The notes below the pieces were generated by a model. That model was given only the letters and a program-made list of their open reading frames with translations. It did no database searches and was not told the origin of the DNA. A DNA stretch of 64,000 nt from Stichopus chloronotus (Eukaryota > Echinodermata > Holothuroidea > Aspidochirotida > Stichopodidae): the NCBI GenBank assembly GCA_021234535.1, contig CM037833.1:5106709-5170708 (forward strand), read 5' to 3'. A program made the position numbers and the translations under genes. This document shows positions 21,972 to 33,570 of this stretch, piece by piece. Within the stretch, counting starts at the first letter, position 1, and each line of letters begins with the position of its first letter.

Positions 21972-23810
21972 CTGAAAAAAGAGGAAGTGAACTATATTAG
22001 TAAAGTATTTCAAATGCAAGAAGTAAAGGAAAACTGATGCCCTACAAATCAGATCCACGTGCTACAGTTAGTTTAGCACCCACCCACTCCAGTGAATCAA
22101 ATAGGATACTTACCAACTGTACTTCCAGTCAATAACACCAGCTACTTGTGCATTGGCGTGTGATAAGCTGCGTGTGTACTCCCCAATTTTGTAGCTGGCT
22201 GCCCTTATGCAGGAATGCCTCTACTGTTTATGTGACAATATTTTGTTTCATAGTTGCTACATTTATGCACAGTGATTCCTTGTCTTACTTTCAGAATACA
22301 ATATTCTTACACAAAAAGACTGAAAGATACTCGTAAGCAAACTGAAGGACCTGTAAGATTTTGCTCGTGCTTAAACTTCCAATTATTGTAATGACTATAA
22401 ATGATCATCGTTGAATACCATTCAGGTGCAATTTCAACTTGGGAGCAACAACCGGATGAACTAGCGCAGCAATGCCGCTGTAACTCACACAATTGAACTG
22501 AGGGTTGGAGCCCTATGTTCCGACACACTTTTGTCCCCACACCCCATGTTCTGACACTGATATGTTGCAGCATATTCATTACACAGCAGGCACCATTTTG
22601 GTCCCAGCTATGATGCTCGGCGTAGTAATGACGCATTTGATCAGCCGGATCTGTCGGAATTTAAGTGTACATGTGGAAACTGAAAAATGAAAGTACAGTA
22701 CTTGGAAGGTGACAAAATGTTACATGCAAAGCGTATCTAGTTGACACACTATCAAGCCTATGACATCATGATATGCCAGTGATAAAAGCCTCGACTTTGG
22801 ATTTTAAAATAAGCCCATATTTATCCAGCTAAAGACTTACATTACAGTTGGCAGCGTACATTTTGTGGGTTAACATCGGTTGTAATTATGTTTATACTTT
22901 TTCTCAAGTTAGTTATGATTGAGATTGTTTCATTTTTCTCAGTTTGATCCAGCTGTGCATGCAGAAAATGTTCCCTTGGATAAATCTTTATCAGCAATTG
23001 ATCATCATCCCCACTAATCGGCATAAATTTAACAAATCTACCCACGCCACCAGGACGGTACCCCACAGAGCGGACTTAGTTTGGTCAGTCCCTCTTTTAA
23101 CCTCACAAACCACCGGGACATGACTGACCAAGGAATATGCCCTACAGTCCGCTACGTAGGCAGGTAAGAAGGCGGTTAAGAATGGAGACGATTGGTTGAC
23201 TTTGTCCCAACCCCACACCAAGAAACGCGTTACGTCTCTGTAGTTTATGTGAAAACTTTGTCATTTGCTCATTGTTTATTGAAGTAAACAATTTTATTTC
23301 AAACGATAGCTAAAATTACTGGTTAAACTCTACTTACAAGCCTGGGAAATGCCTTTTCCGGCTATCTGAGGGGTTGCGATATTTTAAAATTTTCTTTACG
23401 CTCCGCGCCAGCCGATGTGGCGCTCCGCTTAGTCTTTCGGCATGTTTCCCCCCCCCCCCTAAATAATCCTGACTACGCCACTGACAGGAACAATTAAATG
23501 ACCAGCATGGTTAAAATCACTTAGTGAAGCTCTTTGAACCTTCCATCAATTCATAAATTTAATCAGTAATGCCTTGTTCACATTAAGTTTGAGCTACAGT
23601 AGCTCAAAGTACAATCAAAATCTTTTCTGACACCGCGCCATATAGGCTTTCCCTCGTTTGGGTTTTTCTCTGGCCATTACAACATGTCTGTTTCAACTGC
23701 TCAGAATTCACCTCTTTCAAGAGCTCTCCTCCGCGCAGACCTTTAGTTTCCTTTTCTTTACTGTTCGGTTTCCTCTGCGTCCGAATAGATTTTATTGGCA
23801 CTTTGAGCTA
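21972..23810. other. no firm gene
   Basis: Two minus ORFs (22307-22636; 22842-23066, with ISGDDDQLLIKIYPREHF) look mildly protein-like, and a GTAAGT donor follows the second near 22840, but no consistent exon could be closed. Confidence 0.35.
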
Positions 23811-24008
23811 CAATCTTGGACAAAATACCGTGGGACACCCCGCGCCCCCGTTCAATGTTGGCTATAGGATTGCTGTTCAAAGGGTACATTCACTTCTTGA
23901 GCGCAACATTGGAAAGGGGCGCGGGGTTTCATGGTATCCTCTCACCTAAAATTCAGTATTATATTTGCAACTTACGACAAAGTGTCCGAACAATTTTGTC
24001 CAAGATTG
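23811..24008. mobile_element. 198-bp MITE, copy A (TA target site)
   Basis: Starts CAATCTTGGACAAAAT and ends with its exact reverse complement ATTTTGTCCAAGATTG, flanked on both sides by TA (23809-23810 and 24009-24010). The interior has long inverted arms (CCCCGCGCCCCCG versus GGGGCGCGGGG). TA duplication fits a non-autonomous Tc1/mariner-type element. No coding capacity. A second 198-bp copy in opposite orientation lies at 63102-63299. Confidence 0.9.
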
Positions 24009-24531
24009 TAGGTCAAATTTAATGCATGAGCAAGCAAGGGGTAAGTGCTGTATAGTCACTTGTGAACGCCCACACCAGTGAGTTGTGGGGAATCGGTACT
24101 ACTCGGTACCACTTGGATCTACCTGGTACCTTTACAAATCCTTTTTTTTTTACCAAAAATGGTGTATAATAGTTATCCTTCACATTTGCAAAACTTCACG
24201 GCTCATTGTAATCAACATCGGTGTACAGGGCTGGTAGGATAGATCTGGTTAGGTGAATCACATTCAAAGAAACAGCAGATACATGTATCCTTGAAACTAA
24301 CTATAGGATATGAAAACGTTTGCCTCAGTTAGCGTTCTTCTGTGAGCACGTAAATTCACTGTCCAACGCTCACAGGTTCGCGGTTTTGCTTGCAGGAGAA
24401 GCCCTTGGAGAAGTTGTTTGGGCCAGTCCATTCAGCAATGGGGGGTTAAGATGTGCATGTGCTTTTCGACAAGACTGCGACGTTGAGTTACTGTAATCAA
24501 GGAATTAAATTTTATCCAAGGAGCAGTGGAA

Positions 24532-26030
24532 TTTTTGATTCCTTGCCGTAGGCATGGGAATCCATGCAGTCCTGATGTGTTGTATGTGTCTGTATATGTG
24601 TATGACGGTTGCTCGTAAACACTCTCAAGAAGGGTAACTCGGAGTAGTTTCATTTTTGGCATGTAGGTTGCCCATATATTCAGTAGACGATCCCTATTGT
24701 TTTTGGTGTCCAAATCTTGCATATTTATGAGGTTATGGGGTAGAACAAAAATTTTTAAAACTGCCGTAGTTCCTTATCCGTGGGTCAGATTTGTTTTAAA
24801 CTTGATAAGGTTGTCTGTTATTAACAGGTTCATGACCCTGTGAAATTTAATGCTTATCAATAGAGAGGAAGGGACAATTTTTCACTATAAAACAATGATA
24901 ATAGCTTAAACACCATTATTGTTGTTATTATAAACTACCGTACAAATATATATTGATCTACATTGTGCAATAGCAGGTGTTGATTCTCTCACACACACTT
25001 AACTCAATGGGATTGCTCCCTACAGTACTGCATTTGTAACTTAGTGAGGAACTTCTAGTGTGAGGGCCCCGATAAGTTGTCCAGAGAGATAGTCTTGGTA
25101 TGGGAGGTCATGGGGTCAGATAGAAAAGCATGCAATGGAATGTTAATGGGTTTATGAAAAAAATGAAGATAAAAAAACCATCTGTTCTGTCATTTATTTC
25201 GATAATATCAATATCCAGAGGAACAGCTGGTAGCCGAACAAGGTTTCTTAACAATCAAATTGGAGTGCTTTCAATCATATTTCACAATGTCGGAAAAGAT
25301 GGAGGAAGCAAAAATATTGACGAGGAATTATAACTTAGGGTCAACTTAGGAGGACTGAGTGTGTTAAAAGCTACTTGTAACAAGGAAGAAATTATTCCAA
25401 ATTCCATAAAGGAAAATTTGCAAAAGGCAGAGCGCCGATTTGAGGCAATGGAAGAGGTTCATGCTGATCTGGCTGGGCTGTTGTCCGAAGTATTTGAGCA
25501 AGCAGAAAGCTGGATGTTGGAATGCCAAAAGCATTATACTGAGGAGAGGGAGGAAGCATTGAAAAAGTTGAACGAGGAAACTGAGTTTGAAATTAGCGTT
25601 GAAATTACCTAAGGCAGAAATTCCACTATACGATGGAGACCCAAGAACATTCTGGTCCTTTATGAAGAATTTTGAGGTAGATATGGCAGACAAGCTGAGT
25701 TCAGATGAGGTAAGGTTGAGTTATTTGATTCAACTAATAACAGGCAAGACTAGAAGCAGCATTGATTACTGTGTGTTTCTTGGAGCTCAGAGATAATGTT
25801 GACTGATGTCATACTCATACTGTACTTGATGTGTGGGTTGTATGGCCTGGGTAGGTGATCCCTATTGCTTTTGGTGGACGTCAAAGGTTGCGGTCATTTT
25901 GGGTTCAAGGCTTGTGGTGTATCAAGAAAAATAACTGCAGTTGATCTTATACTTGTCATGTGAATAATTCATGTTTGTTCTAATAGAACCATGTAGCAAG
26001 GAATGACAAAGCCTTTTGGCTTTCTGGTTA
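24532..26030 (+). mobile_element. Helentron-like (HINE) repeat, copy with internal Gag segment
   Basis: 5' end TTTTTGATTCCTTGCCG at 24532, then a TGTGTATGTG-type microsatellite and the CTCAAGAAGGGTAACTC unit. A further AGGTCA-type unit is at 25800-25930, and the 3' end GCAAGGAATGACAAAGCC with hairpin AAAGCC-TTTT-GGCTTT is at 26008-26023. Between the arms lies a BEL/Pao Gag remnant (25346-25796), either a nested insertion or captured sequence. The two arms might also belong to separate partial copies. Confidence 0.6.
25346..25796 (+). pseudogene. BEL/Pao-type Gag fragment (DUF1759-like)
   Basis: The first frame (to 25612) is a charged helix (AERRFEAMEEVHADLAGLLS); after a frameshift near 25590 the second frame reads LKLPKAEIPLYDGDPRTFWS, then FMKNFEVDMADK and SYLIQLITGKTR. 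The L-P-K-x-x-(I/L)-P-x-(F/Y)-x-G-D-P...W...F.....F pattern and the downstream L-x-Y-L-x-x-x-x-x-G-x-A/T-R are the hallmark of DUF1759 Gag proteins of BEL/Pao LTR retrotransposons. It stops at 25796, where AGGTCA-type repeat begins. No LTR or Pol is visible. Confidence 0.65.
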
Positions 26031-26610
26031 TAGTCCGTGGTTATCTAGGGTGTTGACAGTTGGCCTGAAAGTCTGCTGTGAAGCGCTGCTTATTGCCTAC
26101 CCAAGGAGGACCTACAGGGTAGAGAGAAAAATTATGTCATAGAGAATAAGACAATCAGAGATACTTCTAATGTTAAAGCTTTATTTTCTGAGAAATACCT
26201 TTTATTTAGCACACAACTTCTTACTACTATCAGACAAAGTACAATACCTACGGTAAAAACAATTACACTATACCCGTCTAATGGAATACTGAACAAGTGG
26301 GTGGTGGCTGCAAGTGAGGATCACCGAGGGGATGGGAACTCAATCTGATATCTCATTCCCCTTTCTTGCCCAGTGCCTTTTTCCAAACAGAAAGTCCTGT
26401 ATTCATAAAACTACTCTTGTTCTTATATATAGTAAGGTGCAAGTTTGTAACTTACCTTTTACCTCCAGGGACAACAAACACAAAGTTACTGAAAATACAA
26501 ATTACACCCTGAATACTTCTGACATTCCACTGTAAAGCAGAGAAATACACACTCTTGAAACTTGTTAAGGCAGTTTTAACAAAAAAATGAACACTGAAAA
26601 TACTTTATCA
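26031..26610. other. no recognisable gene
   Basis: Short plus ORF 26314-26535 without motif; otherwise AT-rich non-coding. Confidence 0.4.
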
Positions 26611-27620
26611 TACCTGTACATGTGGACATGTTCGCTTGTTGTGGCCCGGGTTACCACAAATTTATTCAGACAACATGGTTGAACCAAAATACCACTGAGT
26701 GACTTCATCATTGAGTTTCTCAAGCCCTTGCATAGAGAATAAATTCAAGTCTCCATGGAGTGACAGACTCTGGGAAGTGGTTCATTATGTTCTTAACCAA
26801 GTATACCTTTTCCTTCACCAGCTGCATTAATTCTTTGAAACCTATCCATAATTGACTTATCTTTCCCAAATTCTTGTGACCAGGAATCAAGTCAGAAATT
26901 TAAGCATCCCACTGTCTTTGTCAATGTATTTACTCCACTCAATCCGTAATGCTTGGATAAACTTGTCAAACTTTGCCAAAATTACTTGCTTTTTGTGATC
27001 ATATTTTTTGAATCTGTTTATTTTATCCCGTTTCATTAATTCCATAATAAGCTGATTAGTTAACTGGTCAGATATTCTCAGATACATATGCAAAACGTCT
27101 GATATCATCTGTAATTGGGGTAAGTACACATGATAGGGTACCAGAACAATGGAAAAAGCAAAATTGACCAGATGAAGTTTTTTCCCCACCCCCACGTACC
27201 ATCACCACTTTAAACGCACCCCTATACAACCGTGATCTAGTAAGGTGCATGGTTCAAAGATCTTTCCATCCACTTGCACAATATTTTCTATTACCGTGGG
27301 TAATTTTGTGCTCAATCTTTCATAGACCCCTGTACAATTAGGAAAGTATTGTATATGAAAGTCAGAGTTCAACCTTGAACTGGAGGAAAGCTTTAGGTAA
27401 GCTTTATCTGATATTTTAAACTTATCCTTGACTTACAATGTGGTGTGAACATCCATTGCACTTGAAGAGGCCTTGTTCTGTTCAACTTCATTTTGACTCG
27501 CTTCAATGATATTGACATAAGAGTAAAATATTCATCAACATTTTTCTTGAATCTTTTTTCCTTTTGTGTCCAACGTTTTGAGCAGTTAGTCTTGGCAGAG
27601 GGGCCTTTTGCATGTCTCAT
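26611..27620 (-). pseudogene. unclassified transposase-like family, copy 1 (internally deleted)
   Basis: Minus-strand remnant sharing several blocks in the same order with the copy at 56490-58758: FKISDKAYLKLSSSS, then TGVYERLSTKLPTVIENI, then SGDGT near 27200, GKKLHLVNFAFSI, then SDVLHMYLRISDQLTNQLIM with the D-x-L-H motif near 27095. Further on come QGLEKLNDEVTQWYFGS and a knuckle CGNPGHNKRTC at about 26620-26660. Frameshifts and stops separate the blocks. The stretch between NFAFSI and the D-x-L-H block is far shorter than in the other copy, so the zinc-cluster insert (CLWCKCP there) has been lost. The order Asp motif, zinc insert, D-x-L-H and C-terminal knuckle suggests an RNase-H-fold transposase, but that is inference. 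The family is known to me only as uncharacterised animal proteins. Confidence 0.6.
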
Positions 27621-27954
27621 CTAACACAACTTCAGGTTAAGGTTCAGTTGGAACTGCTTTTTGGCCCATTTGAGTTGCATACCCCGCTTCACTCGGGCCT
27701 TCTTCTAAGTTTTGAGTGAATAAGAAGGCTAGCCTCTTCAACACAAATCAAATCTCATTGTCTATTCCCTTACTCAGAAGAATACCTGTCAAAAGTATAC
27801 TCACCTTCAACAAACCAGGCAAGTAAAGTCCAAAGAAGGAAAAAAAAGTTTTGAAAGACTCATGCTGCTTATGTCACCTTTACCCTTTGTGTCTCGAGCA
27901 TATCCTCTGTACAACTGTGGTTGAAATAATCCCAGGACCGGCCCAAGACAGACT

Positions 27955-28196
27955 GCGAATTTGTACTCTAAAATTAGGTGAGGAGTTGAAGAGGCGTGGG
28001 AGGGAGGCCATATGGTTCCAAGACAGCACAGGATGCTGGTATAACCGTTGTCAGTCCGGCGGTATGATAAAAAGGAGGATAGAAAAGTTGACATCGATGC
28101 CCCAGGTGTTGTGAAACAGTACAACAAGCGCATGAGGCGACTAAAGATGATATGGTGTAGCACATTGGCCAATGCAGTGTTCTTATGCCACATTTA
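27955..28196 (+). pseudogene. piggyBac transposase fragment
   Basis: In one plus frame, VRRYDKKEDRKVDIDAPGVV is followed by KQYNKRM. This matches the piggyBac block R-R-(Y/W)-D..........P..(I/V)..YN..M that precedes the GGVD motif, which is replaced here by unrelated residues. Upstream, in another frame, GEELKRRGREAIWF may be the preceding strand block. The catalytic Asp residues cannot all be placed. This is a short, decayed fragment. Confidence 0.5.
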
Positions 28197-28564
28197 AAAC
28201 CAAACGGGTGATCAGAAGGTGTTTGTTTGCCTCTTGTTCATAATTTGTATTCACGGCAACCGTTGTTCATAAAACCAGTAGGCATATGTCCGTTAATTTT
28301 AGCAAATGCACTAAATAGCCCACAGGAGGTTATGAGTGTGAAATTTACATATGTAAAGCGATCAAGGTGGGGTAAGTGGGTGGTTCATACAGTAATTGAC
28401 AAAGTACAACATGTAGAAATGTGTGTATTTATTGAGACTCTTCAGAGCAATATTGCCTTATGAGTACAACTAGTGGACCCCAAACAACTTACAGTAGCAA
28501 AGCCACTGTATCTTGGTTTAGTCCAAAGAGGGTTAAGAGATGTTGCTGACATGTTATTGCAGCT

Positions 28565-28790
28565 CGTATTCACTCCATAGTCCATGCTCCCAGGAAGCAA
28601 CCACAAGCTCTCCTGGGGAAAATTGAAGACAAGCTCAAGGAAATGGAAAGAGAGGATCACATTACAAAAATCACATAGCCGACAGATTGGGTCAACTCTA
28701 TGGTGACAGTTGTAAAAGGGAACAAGGTCAGGAATTTAATAGAGCTGCAAGGAGGGAACACTGCAAGATTTCTCCAGGGACACTATGGGA
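28565..28790 (+). pseudogene. Ty3/Gypsy reverse transcriptase N-terminal fragment
   Basis: The plus frame reads IVHAPRKQPQALLGKIEDKL, then KEMEREDHITKIT, one TAG, and PTDWVNSMVTVVKGNKVR. This matches the start of Gypsy-type RT (V-H-x-P-R...L...L..M...I.....(P/S)T.W.....V.K). After a frameshift, RAARREHCKISPG resembles the next block (D-L-N-x-A-x-x-R-E-H). The YVDD palm is not present. No LTRs were found. Confidence 0.6.
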
Positions 28791-29252
28791 TTGTTTTTGT
28801 CCGGGTGTATACTGTATCCAGGGTTAGGACTGAAGACTACGTGTGCAGACACCACAAATGCACGCATGCCGACCTTGTGAGCCGGAGTCTGCAAACTCTG
28901 GCACTCAGTACTGAATCACCACGCTGCTACACTTAACGAAAACAAAAGCCCCCAAAACACAGTAGTTCCTTGAAATACCACATTGCCTGCACGTAAAAGC
29001 ATACAATACGTAACACCAGAGTTTGATTAATTTGACAACTGCATCTGGACAGACATTCTCCTTTTTCGACTGCCATCCTCGAGCATTTGTTTGCCCAACG
29101 CCCGTTTTCCATCTGGCCGTAGTTTTGTCGCGTTCACCGTCAGAGAAGCTCGGAGGATTTTCAGTAATTTGCAAGGTACGTGGTATTATCATATTCCTAC
29201 AATTTCAAACTTCAGTGTTCATTATTTGAAGCTCCTGTAGCTAAAAACAAGT
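28791..29252. other. no recognisable gene
   Basis: No motif-bearing frame; ORFs on both strands overlap without preference. Confidence 0.4.
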
Positions 29253-29260
29253 TAAAGGAG

Positions 29261-29360
29261 GATTTTTGTGTCGGTTGTTTCCACCCATTGACGGCGCTTG
29301 GTGAAGTTAGGATTTTTGTGTCGGTTTTATCAACCCATTAACTGCGCTTGATGAAGTTAG
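29261..29360 (+). repeat. 50-bp tandem duplication
   Basis: GATTTTTGTGTCGGTT...GCGCTTG(G/A)TGAAGTTAG occurs twice in tandem (29261-29310, 29311-29360) with several mismatches. Confidence 0.85.
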
Positions 29361-29717
29361 GACACCGTTGTGAAGTACATTATACCATATGGGTGTTCGT
29401 AACGTTAATGTCATTAGTGTTGTATAGGCAGACTTATAAAGCAGGCCCTCGGAAGCAGAGGGGAGCCATGGTAACGTGACCGTAGAAATGTGACTGAACT
29501 GATTTGTCCCCTAAATTACCTTCTTTATTTTGCTAATTGTCAAGGCAGGGTCGTTTTCAAACTTACGTTACGCGAAATAACACCCAAATTTGCCAACACA
29601 GGGGAAAGGGGTAAATGCACAAATAATGCCTAATGGCTAATAGTGAATTGACTGTCGAATGCGCACATAAGGGATATATTTCCATATAATTGTGATATGT
29701 CTACTGGCTAGATGAGC

Positions 29718-29805
29718 ACTCGACTGGCCTACTTTTTAAGTGACTGAAAACGGCGCAGAAACAAAAACTCAAACCGGCTCAAGAAAAGCAACTCGACGGG
29801 CCTAC
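29718..29805 (-). mobile_element. 58-bp LINE 3'-end insertion with 15-bp target-site duplication
   Basis: A segment equal to the last ~60 bp of the Tx1-type LINE (minus orientation, TTTTTAAGTGACTGAAAACG... AAACCGGCTCAAGAAAAGCA) is flanked by ACTCGACTGGCCTAC (29718-29732) and ACTCGACGGGCCTAC (29791-29805). The matching flanks are best read as a target-site duplication from an extremely 5'-truncated retrotransposition event. Confidence 0.75.
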
Positions 29806-29852
29806 ACATTCAACAGTCACCTCGTAGTACCAAATGCCAATATTGAATTAGC

Positions 29853-30345
29853 TTTTTGATTCCTTGCCGAAGGCAGGAGGAATCTATGCGATGGTGATGT
29901 CGTGTGTGTATGTATGTGCGTGTGTGACCCCTGCTTGTAAACACCATATCTCAAGAAGCGTAACTCTGAGTGATCTCATACTTGGCATGAAGGTTGCCCT
30001 TATTGAGTAGATGATCCCTATTGTTTTTGGTGGAGGTCAAAGGTCATTTCGGGTCAACAGGGGTCAAATTGTGAAAACCTTGTAAACACGATATCTCAAG
30101 AAAGGAAGCTTGTAGAAATCTCATGTATGTAGTTGAGTAGAAGAGAAGCTTGAACAGATGTCATACGAGGTGTGTAGGTGTGTCTTATTGAGTACAAGGG
30201 TCGCCAGGGGTCAAAAGGTAAATACCTTGAAAATTGCTTGTAAACACGTTATCTCCAGAACGATAAAATGTGAGAGATCTCATAGTTAGCGTGTAGGTGA
30301 AAGGTCATTTGGGGTCAAGGGAGGTCAACATTAAATTTGGTATCA
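29853..30345 (+). mobile_element. Helentron-like (HINE) repeat, 5' part
   Basis: Begins TTTTTGATTCCTTGCCGAAGG, then GATGGTGATGTCGTGTGTG microsatellite, then plus-oriented ~100-bp units with AGGTCAAAGGTCA at 30034, GGGGTCAAATTGTGAAAACC and ATATCTCAAGAAAGGAAG. Further family sequence reappears at 31190-31370, so the element may extend to about 31380; no 3' hairpin was found. Confidence 0.85.
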
Positions 30346-31189
30346 AAGATTATTCTTTGGCAAACCTTATGCCACTGTCCTCATAAGGACATGTGAGCAT
30401 GCATGAATTGTAAATTGGAATTGATTAAATATACCATGGGTTATTAGCTTTACAAAAAGAACTAAATTACTGATCACCCTTGAGCGCGCATGAACTGTGA
30501 TTGCTTAATTGAATGAATCAAATTGTAACTGACCCACCTCTGTTCAAATTGGTCACTGTTACCTGACATAGAAACCACAATGTCCAGAATAAATCATACA
30601 GTCTGTTGAGCCAGGTGCTCAATGGACTTAACCATTTACTGTACTTTTAAAAGCATTATTTGTGGACATAGAATGATAGATTATTCAAAATAACGAATTA
30701 CAGTAACCTTATTTTCAAGGAATAAGATTCTCACAGATAAGAAATTTAGTTATTTGTTCGTTAACAATAATTATTCACCCAAACTTTTTAAAATTCAAAT
30801 GATGCATCCGTCACTCATCACATGCATAATGTTTTGAGGAGATGAAGTTTTGACAGATATTTATTGATGAGACTGAATGGTTTAACAATGGTTTAAGCGA
30901 ATTTCTTTGTACGCCATGTTGGTGTATTTTAAACGCCTATTTGTCTTTATGTCATGCTAGATTCTGGTTTAATAGGGTTATCAGTTTCTGCTAATTTTCA
31001 AGGACCTCATAGCCATTGGGAAGGACATCACGCCAAAAAATCAAATACAAAAGAGCTTCCACCAATAGCTAAAACTCAACAAAATAGACTGCTATAATGT
31101 TGATTAAATAAACATGTTTACCTTTTTAGCAAGTTAGTAGACACGACAAAATATAATTTGTTCCCTGCAGCATCATACCCGTTTGGGAG
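30346..31189. other. AT-rich spacer, no gene seen
   Basis: No ORF or motif. It may be the interior of the Helentron-like copy starting at 29853. Confidence 0.4.
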
Positions 31190-31375
31190 ATTTCTCATGT
31201 TTGTGTAGGTCAAAGGTTATTTGGGGTGACAAAAGGTCAAAACCTTGTATACATGATGTTTGAAGGGTGATAAATGTGAGGGATCTTATACTTAGGCTTG
31301 TGAATTGTTGATATTTAGCATGTTGATGGCCATATAGGGTAGGTGATCCCTATTGTTTTAAGTGGAGGTGGTGGT
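31190..31375 (+). repeat. AGGTCA-type repeat fragment
   Basis: TAGGTCAAAGGTTATTTGGGG, then CCTTGTATACATGATG, and GGTGATCCCTATTGTTTTAA GTGGAGG: degenerate units of the same family. Confidence 0.7.
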
Positions 31376-33570
31376 GGGAAGTAAGTTTAATATAGAAAGC
31401 TACTGAATGGTCCCAAAATTGGATCATTGCCTAGAAGGTGAAGAGGTCGTGGAGAAACTTGGCCTGCTGGTAGATTTTATGATATGGAAGTGCTCGACTC
31501 AAGACTGGTTGACAGTATTGCAATTGGCCCGTAAGATATGATGAGTGGAAGGAAGGACAAGGAAGTCTCGTTGCCATAAAGATCCTAATACAATACGAAA
31601 CATTTGATTCTCTCAGTCGGCTGGGGAAATTACAGTACAGCTTCGCATGATTGGAAACAATCAGGTTCCATTTACGGGAAAGGGAAAGGAAACGGTTTGA
31701 GGGGTTTGATAATAATTCTGGTCAGGTTAGACTTCAACATTGTGGATATCTTCTGATAATTCTCCTTTCTGAAGGGATTTAGGAGCCAACTCAGCAGAAA
31801 TCACTTGCCAGGTGTAATTATGGGACATTTGAAATTGTTCTTTCTAAAATTCAAAGAATTCAATCAATCCTTGTGGAATAGGCCACAGCAAAACCAGAGT
31901 GTTTCCGTGATGTTCGGATGCAAAGTCAGTGAACTGAACACTACACTCGACGCATTTCAAACTGAACTTGAATAAAAAAAAATAGCACCAGGGACAGGTG
32001 TCGCAAAACATTCCTTCAGGAATGTGAAGAATCTTGTATGGGTGTTCACAATTATGAACCACTCAGTACGAAAGGCAAAACACCAGATGATTCCATGGAA
32101 GGTACAGAAATCATTCAAAAGAGCTTATAGAGCGACCACCATTACAGTTTCTACAAAGACTCCGTGTGAGTGTTTCCTATCCCAGTATTCCCGTGATTCT
32201 TTTAACTCTCGATGAATGTGATTTTTTAGCACTAGCTTCAATTCTGTCTGCCAAAAATTCTGCCATATTTACGAGTTATTCACATCTTATAGTTATACAT
32301 GTGCTTAATGACATTAATTTGAAGCCTGAATAAGTGTGATTATTTTTTACACAAATGTCCACAATACCAAAATTGCATGGATGGACTAAAGCTAGCTATG
32401 AACTGCCATTAGGGATCACAAAAATTTCAGGTAATGATTAAAAGAGGCAGGCATTCAATGATCGAGTCCCACCGTGCATTAAGTGTTATCATACGGATCG
32501 GGGTCCAAACCCAATTCTAACACAGCCTCATGACCTTTGACTAAAAATGATTGGGACTCGCCAATCCAAGCTACATTTTTCACTATGGCTGGGCAAAATT
32601 TCTCAACACGCAGGGAGGCCCTTTCTTTGATTGCATATGTGGTGATTGCAAAGGAGTTTTTAGACAGGCTGTGTGAGGTGCTAGAAGCAAATGGTTGTGA
32701 AAATTTGAACTGTTTGAGGCGAATGATCACTACCTCTAAGAGAGTCATTTTCATTTGTAAGTTCCAATGGGTAGCACATCAGTTCAGAAACATGTACCTG
32801 TACATGTTTTCCTACATTGACAAGCATGAAAGTACACTCCGTGTTCAGGGCACGCTGTACCTTTCTGCTAGTCTTTACGTCAGAGCTCCTATCACTGTGG
32901 CTGCTTTGAGTATCATCATCCTGGCTGTTGCATGATTCATTAATTCAATCAAATGAATACTCTCCCAAGCTTTCTTTTAATCGTTAGTTTTCCCAGTCTA
33001 CTATATTTCTGTAAGTTTACTGTATAATCATTTGGTTTGCGGATAACGCTTTTTACGCTACCAAGAAAGGAGGTGGCACTTGTGACACCAGGTCATTTTT
33101 AGTTATGATGGGACAAAGCTGTTACGTCCAGTATGACCACACCACACCAGGGCCTTTGAAAATTCTTCTGGCTAAAAGAAAGACAATTTTGTTACATCAG
33201 CGACGGATGTTTCAGTTGTTAACAACTCAGGACGTGCTCGTTTCAACTTTCAAAACGGGAGAAGTCGAGATATTCCCATTTAACTATCAGAGTTCCATTT
33301 ATTTGTCTGGCACACACTCGATCAGCCTTTGAAGTATTGTATGGTTGATGGGTCGGGTAGCATGTTAATCATGTTTGTGTACAGTAGGCTGACGTTTGGA
33401 ACTCTTAAAAACATCCAGGTTAAGATCAACAATTTTTGCCACTTGAGGATCAGAGAATCTTAAGAATGGTGAACAACCGCTGCCATACGAGGAAAGGCCC
33501 TGCTCAGACCTCGAAAAACATGTTGACTCTAGATGTGCTACCACACAGTATGTGGAATACAGTATGCTCT
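31376..33570. other. no firm gene
   Basis: Between 32479 and 32935 long ORFs overlap on both strands. The plus frame contains KEFLDRLCEVLEANGCENLN; the minus frame ends GHEAVLELGLDPDPYDNT. One may be an old coding exon, but I cannot decide which and see no known motif. Confidence 0.35.
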
